Source: Hyphomicrobiales bacterium
Lineage (GTDB): Bacteria > Pseudomonadota > Alphaproteobacteria > Rhizobiales > Beijerinckiaceae
Length of the DNA stretch: 64,000 nucleotides
Direction of reading: 5' to 3'
Assembly: GCA_017302635.1 (NCBI GenBank)
Contig: JAFLCX010000002.1
Span: 372,001 to 436,000 of the forward strand
Position numbers and translations under genes: made by a program
Notes under the pieces: model-generated
What the model saw: only the letters and a program-made list of their open reading frames with translations
Database searches by the model: none
What the model was told of the DNA's origin: nothing
Shown: positions 59,315-64,000 of the stretch, piece after piece
Numbering within the stretch: the stretch's first letter is position 1
Layout of the letters: every line of letters begins with the position of its first letter

Positions 59315-60391
59315 TCAGCCCGGTCCGATCCGACGAATATTGCTCGCCAGCGCATCGACCGGTGTCGCGACGACCGTCTGGGCCTGCTTCGGCTCACGGC
59401 CGAAGAAGCGGGCTATTTTCTCCACCATTCCGGTTTCCTGCGCTGCAGGCACATGCGGAATTCCGTAAGTTATGGCTTTGGCGCGCGCCGCAACATCCAT
59501 GACCGCGCGCACCATGTCGGGGTGCCCTGCGGCATAAACAGTATCACTCGGAGCAAGACCCGGCAGGTGCTGAACGGCTCGCCCGCCGCGTGCCGGAGGC
59601 AAGGGATGCGCGCCGGAAGCCGTGAGCGTAATCTCGCTCACGCCTTGCCTTGCCAGCCATTCGACGGCTGGCCGCATGTAAAGCTGGCGCGGATCATGCG
59701 CAGAAGCCACGATATGCAAAGGGCGGTGGGGTTGCCCGAGGCGCGCTGCAACTGCCATCGACCAGATGGCGGCGAAACCCGTTCCGGATGAGACCAGCAC
59801 GATCCGCCCATCGCCGTGCCGCAGGAAGGATTGCCCGTAAGGGCCCGAGATTTTCAGCCGGGCTCCGGGCATAAAAAGCCGTTCCGGGTTCCCGCCCACC
59901 ACACCATCCGCCCGACGGCGGATGTGGAAATGAAGGGTGTCGAGTTCGCGCAATCCATCGAGCGAGAGCGTGGGCGTGAGTCGCCGGGCGGGCCATTTTC
60001 CCACCGAGACCAGCACATGCTGGCCCGGCAGGTAGGGGATCGGTTTGTCGATCCGCACCACAAGTTCCACGATTTCAGGTGCGAGCGAGCGCAGTTCGAT
60101 CACTTCCGCCGAGGTCTTCATCTCGCGCGGGAAGGGCTGGAACGAAAACGCAGCCTCGCCCGTTACTTTCGTGCGGCAGGCCAGAACGGAAGCGCCGATG
60201 CGCGAGCCGTTATCGTCGACCTCACCGCTCTCGAGGCGGATGCGGCAGCTTTCGCACAAGGCATCATGGGCGCAAGGCGCGCTGCCATCCTTCGGCATGC
60301 GAAGGCCCGCCGCCTCGCCGGCCGCGAGAATCGTATCGCCCCTGCGCGCCGGGATGCGCGTGCCGTTGATGATGAGATCGGTATCGGCCAT
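59315..60391 (-). CDS. Two-domain 2Fe-2S ferredoxin/FAD-NAD(P)H reductase
   Basis: 358 residues. Residues 1-90 form a plant-type ferredoxin: three cysteines in PCAHDALCESC and a fourth in VLACRT. The first spacing is C-x5-C rather than the usual C-x4-C. Residues about 100-345 resemble a ferredoxin-NADP reductase: LPGQHVLVSVGKWPARRLTPTLS, ISGPYGQSFLRH and VLVSSGTGFAAIWSM, with a late YAAGHPDMVRAVM. It would move electrons from NAD(P)H to an oxygenase or similar partner, which is not seen nearby. ATG 60391 was chosen because the ferredoxin fold begins there. Confidence 0.85.
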   Translation of the reverse strand: MADTDLIINGTRIPARRGDTILAAGEAAGLRMPKDGSAPCAHDALCESCRIRLESGEVDDNGSRIGASVLACRTKVTGEAAFSFQPFPREMKTSAEVIELRSLAPEIVELVVRIDKPIPYLPGQHVLVSVGKWPARRLTPTLSLDGLRELDTLHFHIRRRADGVVGGNPERLFMPGARLKISGPYGQSFLRHGDGRIVLVSSGTGFAAIWSMAVAARLGQPHRPLHIVASAHDPRQLYMRPAVEWLARQGVSEITLTASGAHPLPPARGGRAVQHLPGLAPSDTVYAAGHPDMVRAVMDVAARAKAITYGIPHVPAAQETGMVEKIARFFGREPKQAQTVVATPVDALASNIRRIGPG

Positions 60392-60608
60392 TTGCGCCTG
60401 TTTAACCCAAAATGATTTGTTAAGGATAAATGGCCCACCGCCCGGATCAAGCGGTGCAGAACGCTTAACGCCGAAACTGTTCACCTCAGGGCAGGGGATT
60501 GTTGCCGGGAGCAACACGTTTTCGGTCTGGCTTCGGCCCTTAGAGCGTCTATATGCAAAGGCGTGAAACCGCGCTGATCGCGGTACCGATCCTGACCGGA
60601 GACCCGAT

Positions 60609-61034
60609 ATGCTGTCGCTCGAGAAAGCCCGCCTGATTGCTGATACAGCGTTGAAACATGCCCGTGTGGCCAGCTTCAAGCCGCTCTCGATCGTGGTGCT
60701 CGATGCGCGCGGTCAGCGCAAGGTCGTGCTCACCGAAGACAATACCTCGCTCAAGCGTGCCGAAGTCGCCTATTCGAAGGCCTATGGAGCGATTGCGATG
60801 GGCACAGGCTCGCGCGCTCTGGGCAAGATGGCCGCCGAGCGCCCCGCTTTCATTCAGGCCGCGATGCATGTGGCCGATGGTGCGCTCGTGCCGGTGCCCG
60901 GCGGCGTTCTCATCCGCGACAACGGCATGGTGATCGGCGCCGTCGGCATTTCGGGAGATACCTCTGACAATGATGAAGCCGCGGCCATTGCCGGTATTGA
61001 AGCTGCAGGGCTGACGGCTGATCCGGGCGCGTGA
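60609..61034 (+). CDS. GlcG/HbpS-family heme-binding-like protein
   Basis: This 141-residue protein has the GlcG/HbpS pattern: LSLEKARLIADTALKHARVASFKPLSIVVLDARGQ (landmark IVVLDARG), AYSKAYGAIAMGTGS, and PVPGGVLIRDNGMVIGAVGISGDTSDNDEA (landmark GAVGISG). HbpS proteins bind heme or cofactors and may serve as sensors; many are of unknown role. No signal peptide is seen, so it is probably cytoplasmic. A moderate ribosome site precedes ATG 60609. Confidence 0.9.
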   Translation: MLSLEKARLIADTALKHARVASFKPLSIVVLDARGQRKVVLTEDNTSLKRAEVAYSKAYGAIAMGTGSRALGKMAAERPAFIQAAMHVADGALVPVPGGVLIRDNGMVIGAVGISGDTSDNDEAAAIAGIEAAGLTADPGA

Positions 61035-61041
61035 GCGAGCT

Positions 61042-61323
61042 TCAGGTCCGCTCCGGCCGTTGCAGCCGGCCGGTTTGCAGCACGAAGCCGATCACTTCCG
61101 CCACCGCCTTGTAAAGCGGAACGGGGATTTCGGTATCGAGATCGATTTTCGAGAGAGCCTCGGCGAGAACCGGGTTCTCCTCGATGGCGATGTCGTGCTC
61201 GCGCGCGGTCTCGATGATCTTGTCGGCGACATGACCCTCGCCCTTGGCGGTCACAACAGGCGCGCTGTCGCCAAAATCATATTTCAGCGCGACGGCGATG
61301 CGGGTCTGCGGCTTCTCGCTCAT
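61042..61323 (-). CDS. FlhB C-terminal-domain-like protein (EscU/YscU/HrcU family)
   Basis: 93 residues resembling the cytoplasmic tail of Flh[54 protein letters not shown] (landmarks VALKYD and ENPVLAEAL). There are no membrane helices and no self-cleavage NPTH motif. The matching short proteins often lie next to a FliK-like gene outside the main flagellar cluster, as here: the start overlaps the FliK-like stop by four bases. Role in export switching is possible but unproven. Confidence 0.9.
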   Translation of the reverse strand: MSEKPQTRIAVALKYDFGDSAPVVTAKGEGHVADKIIETAREHDIAIEENPVLAEALSKIDLDTEIPVPLYKAVAEVIGFVLQTGRLQRPERT

Positions 61324-62747
61324 GAGCGCCGATCCAATGTCGGCTGATAGCGTGGCGACGGGCCCGCCGGCCGGCCGTCCCGCACTTCAAGATTGGAAAC
61401 CTCGAAAGCAGCCCCTGTCAGCGCCTGATGCAAAGCGCCGATAGCGGCGCGGGCATCCTCGGCCATGCTCTTGCGCTCCGCCCAGAGAGTAACGGCGATC
61501 CGCTGGCCACGCAGGGCAATCTCGGCCTGAACCGGGCCGGTTTCCTCAAGATCGACCGCGATCCGCACCTTCCAGGGAAAGCCCTCGACCTTGTTGTCGC
61601 CCTCCTCATCCACAATCACATCCGCCGGTCGATCGGGGTGCGGCTGATGCTCGATCATCAGGCCAACCATCGCGGTTTCCGGCCGCTCCTGACCATGAAT
61701 GGCGAGTGGGATTTGCAGCGCGAGCCGCATCGGCTGGCTGCGATCGTCGGTGATGTTCAGCCCCGGATGATCGGGCAGGGACGCCATCTGCTGGAGCTTG
61801 ATGCGCTCCACCGCACCTTCCACCATCCGCGCAAGTTCGGCGGGAGGCGGCGTTGCGCTGACGCGCTCGCCGAGGCGCGCTGACAGGTCCGGCAGCGTGG
61901 CCTTCGCGCCATTCAGTAGTGCCTTGAGATCGCCTGTTGGCGGTGCGGCACCGGGCTGAAGGTTCGCGAGGCGCGCTTCGAGAAAAAGCCCGGAATTCTT
62001 GATGCTGGACGCGATCTGTGCCGGGTCGGGCCGGAAGAGGCCATCGAGGCGCAGGTTCCGCAACGCGTCAGCGAGCTTGGGATCAAGCGTCTCGACCTGC
62101 GCAAGCAGTGCCGAAAGCGTCTGCCCCAAAGGCACCTGCCGGATGGTTGCGCGCAGTGCGGCGTCCATCAGCGGGGCGGGGAGGGAGGGCGGCAGCGGCC
62201 CGGTATGGCGCGGCGTTGTACCGAGAATCTGCGCGTCCGCACGCTCCGCCAGAGGCAGATTCAGCCCGGTCAGGCGCTGGATCACGGCGCCGGGTGAACC
62301 GGCGGGGAAGAAATCGGCAAGTGGCGGCGGGGCGGACGTCGAAGGACCGCTGGTGATGGTGGAGAACGTGCGGGTCGTCGCCGGGGTTGGCACTGTTGGA
62401 ACCTGCGGCAGGATCACCCGCAAGGTTCCCGTGGCAAGATCGGGCTCGACCATCAGCACCGTGCCGCGCGCCAGCATCGCCGGATTGGATTTCGCGGCGC
62501 TAGCCAGGGCATCGGGCAGGATGACTTCTAGCGGCATGCCGCCGAGCGCAATCGTGAGCTTGTTGCCCTGGGGCGGCAGGAGCACCGTTGCATGCTGCGG
62601 CGACTGGCCATTCTGGCGTGCGGCGGCATATTTCGGATCGGCGAGCCCCGCGCCACCCATTTCATCGAGCACGGCCATCAGGGTCTGAAGGCTACGCGCC
62701 TTCACTTCCTGAATCTGCCCCTGAACCAGAGCTGCAATACTCGACAT
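61320..62747 (-). CDS. FliK-like flagellar hook-length control protein
   Basis: 475 residues. Long alanine/proline/leucine-rich linker regions surround a C-terminal domain of about 90 residues ([34 protein letters not shown]) that resembles the Flg_hook domain of FliK, which signals the export switch. The N-terminus [23 protein letters not shown] is helical. ATG 62747 is used; ATG 62777 would add ten residues. The overlap with the FlhB-tail gene shows the pair is coupled. Confidence 0.8.
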   Translation of the reverse strand: MSSIAALVQGQIQEVKARSLQTLMAVLDEMGGAGLADPKYAAARQNGQSPQHATVLLPPQGNKLTIALGGMPLEVILPDALASAAKSNPAMLARGTVLMVEPDLATGTLRVILPQVPTVPTPATTRTFSTITSGPSTSAPPPLADFFPAGSPGAVIQRLTGLNLPLAERADAQILGTTPRHTGPLPPSLPAPLMDAALRATIRQVPLGQTLSALLAQVETLDPKLADALRNLRLDGLFRPDPAQIASSIKNSGLFLEARLANLQPGAAPPTGDLKALLNGAKATLPDLSARLGERVSATPPPAELARMVEGAVERIKLQQMASLPDHPGLNITDDRSQPMRLALQIPLAIHGQERPETAMVGLMIEHQPHPDRPADVIVDEEGDNKVEGFPWKVRIAVDLEETGPVQAEIALRGQRIAVTLWAERKSMAEDARAAIGALHQALTGAAFEVSNLEVRDGRPAGPSPRYQPTLDRRS

Positions 62748-62871
62748 CGAACGCTCGAACCCAACGCATACTCGCAAAACAGAGCGCGGATTGTAGGCGA
62801 AGAGCCTTTCGGCTTCGTTGCGAATTTCGCACGAGGCTGCCGTTGCTCTTCCTCTTGCGAGCGCCTACATG

Positions 62872-62889
62872 CGGGTCAAACCCGTTTTT
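62872..62889 (+). terminator. Short hairpin plus T run just before ettA
   Basis: CGGGT (62872-62876) pairs with ACCCG (62880-62884) around CAA, followed by TTTTT, sixteen bases before the ettA ATG. It may be a leader attenuator or coincidence. Confidence 0.25.
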
Positions 62890-62905
62890 CGGTACCGGAG
62901 CATCC

Positions 62906-64000
62906 ATGTCCCGTCAGTTCATCTATCACATGCGTGGCCTCAACAAGGTCTATCCCGGGGGCAAGAAGATCCTCGAGAACATCCACCTCTCGTTCTACCC
63001 CGATGCGAAGATCGGCGTGCTCGGCGTGAACGGTGCCGGTAAATCGACGCTGCTGAAAATCATGGCCGGGATCGACAAGGAATGGACCGGCGATGGCTGG
63101 GTCGCCGAGGGTGCCCGCGTCGGCTACCTGCCGCAGGAGCCGAAACTCGACGAGACCCTCAATGTGCGCGAGAACGTGAAGCTCGGCGTCGCGAAGAAGC
63201 AGGCGATCATCGATCGCTACAACGAACTCATGATGAACTACTCGGATGAAACCGCCGAGGAAGGCGCGCAGCTTCAGGACCAGATCGACAGCCAGAACCT
63301 CTGGGATCTCGACAGCAAGGTCGATCAGGCGATGGATGCCCTGCGCTGCCCGCCCGATGACTGGGCGGTCGACAAGCTCTCGGGTGGCGAGAAGCGCCGC
63401 GTGGCGCTCTGCAAGCTGCTGCTCGAACAGCCCGAATTGCTGCTGCTCGACGAACCGACCAACCATCTCGACGCCGAAACCGTCAACTGGCTCGAGGCCC
63501 ACTTGCGCGAATATCCGGGCGCGATCCTGATCGTCACGCATGACCGCTACTTCCTCGACAACGTGACCGGCTGGATTCTCGAACTCGATCGCGGCAAGGG
63601 CATTCCTTATGAGGGGAATTACTCAAGCTGGCTGCAGCAGAAGCAGAAGCGGCTGGAGCAGGAGGGCCGCGAGGATGCGGCCCGCCAGCGCACGATGGCG
63701 CGCGAGCAGGAATGGGTGGCCTCGAGCCCCAAGGCGCGGCAGGCCAAGAACAAGGCCCGCATCACCCGCTACGAGGAGTTGGTTCAGAAGGCCTCGGAGA
63801 AGGCCCCTGACGCCGCGCAAATCATCATCCCCATTGCCGAGCGTCTGGGCGGCAACGTGATCGATTTCGAGAACCTGAACAAAGGCTTCCAGGACAAGCT
63901 CCTGATCGAGAACCTTTCGTTCAAGCTGCCACCGGGCGGCATCGTCGGCGTCATCGGCCCGAACGGCGCGGGCAAGACCACCTTGTTCCGCATGATCACC
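62906..64000 (+). CDS. ettA: Energy-dependent translational throttle protein EttA, partial
   Basis: 365 residues are visible and the gene runs off the right edge. This ABC-F protein binds the ribosomal E site and controls the first elongation step in response to ATP/ADP. The first ATPase half has Walker A GVNGAGKST, the signature LSGGEKRRVALCKLLL and Walker B LLLDEPTNHLD. The helical EttA arm (EETAEEGAQLQDQIDS-type sequence) and linker (SPKARQAKNKARITRYEEL) follow. The second Walker A GPNGAGKTT begins just before the window ends. Confidence 0.95.
   Translation, partial: MSRQFIYHMRGLNKVYPGGKKILENIHLSFYPDAKIGVLGVNGAGKSTLLKIMAGIDKEWTGDGWVAEGARVGYLPQEPKLDETLNVRENVKLGVAKKQAIIDRYNELMMNYSDETAEEGAQLQDQIDSQNLWDLDSKVDQAMDALRCPPDDWAVDKLSGGEKRRVALCKLLLEQPELLLLDEPTNHLDAETVNWLEAHLREYPGAILIVTHDRYFLDNVTGWILELDRGKGIPYEGNYSSWLQQKQKRLEQEGREDAARQRTMAREQEWVASSPKARQAKNKARITRYEELVQKASEKAPDAAQIIIPIAERLGGNVIDFENLNKGFQDKLLIENLSFKLPPGGIVGVIGPNGAGKTTLFRMIT

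Overview
The window looks like ordinary chromosome from an alphaproteobacterium of the Hyphomicrobiales (Rhizobiales) type. The pointers are high GC, the yqeY-dnaG-rpoD cluster, a DnaG whose zinc-finger ligands are mostly replaced as in alphaproteobacteria, a DUF2852 protein, a long CarB, an ELM1-trxB pair, and three copies of a dispersed intergenic repeat of a kind I associate with rhizobial genomes. The genus cannot be fixed by eye. I see no prophage, integrase, transposase, CRISPR array or rRNA. One tRNA (anticodon CAU) is present at 42192-42267.

Layout. 1-10.7 kb: start of a truncated membrane protein, a DUF1800/DUF1501 pair, a SemiSWEET sugar transporter, a PQQ-type sugar dehydrogenase, an SbmA/BacA-like transporter, a TctC-type binding protein, an aspartate aminotransferase, an M15-like cell-wall protein, a DMT exporter and a lone Ada zinc domain. 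10.8-17.6 kb: acyl-CoA ligase, MsrP, a LysR regulator, trxB with an ELM1-family gene, and an Lrp regulator. 17.6-32.7 kb is the housekeeping core: greA, carB, an OmpA-like protein, LemA/M48/GtrA, a methyltransferase, cytochrome c, carA, yqeY, dnaG and rpoD. 32.7-42.3 kb: DUF2852, a tightly overlapped GlxA-like/DUF6498/TetR operon, rhodanese, an MFS transporter, a core MetE-like enzyme, a thioesterase, a TetR/membrane-protein operon with a visible operator, a 2OG-Fe oxygenase/phosphatase pair, RlpA and the tRNA. 42.3-50.1 kb: a chemoreceptor and a complete branched-chain amino acid-type ABC transporter whose last gene is a two-domain hydrolase. 50.2-64 kb: an RND efflux pair, glpD, a binding-protein/divergent chemoreceptor pair, a ferredoxin-reductase fusion, an HbpS-like protein, an FlhB-tail/FliK-like pair, and the start of ettA.

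How the genes work together. carA and carB form one enzyme but sit about 4.3 kb apart with unrelated genes between. YqeY, DnaG and RpoD keep the conserved macromolecular-synthesis order. The LIV ABC operon carries an inverted REP-like repeat between the binding-protein gene and the permeases, suggesting uneven expression. The more unusual points are the apparent RidA-like/kynurenine-formamidase-like fusion closing that operon, the degenerate chemoreceptor paired with a small binding protein, and several perfect inverted repeats next to promoters. No obviously novel multi-gene system stands out.
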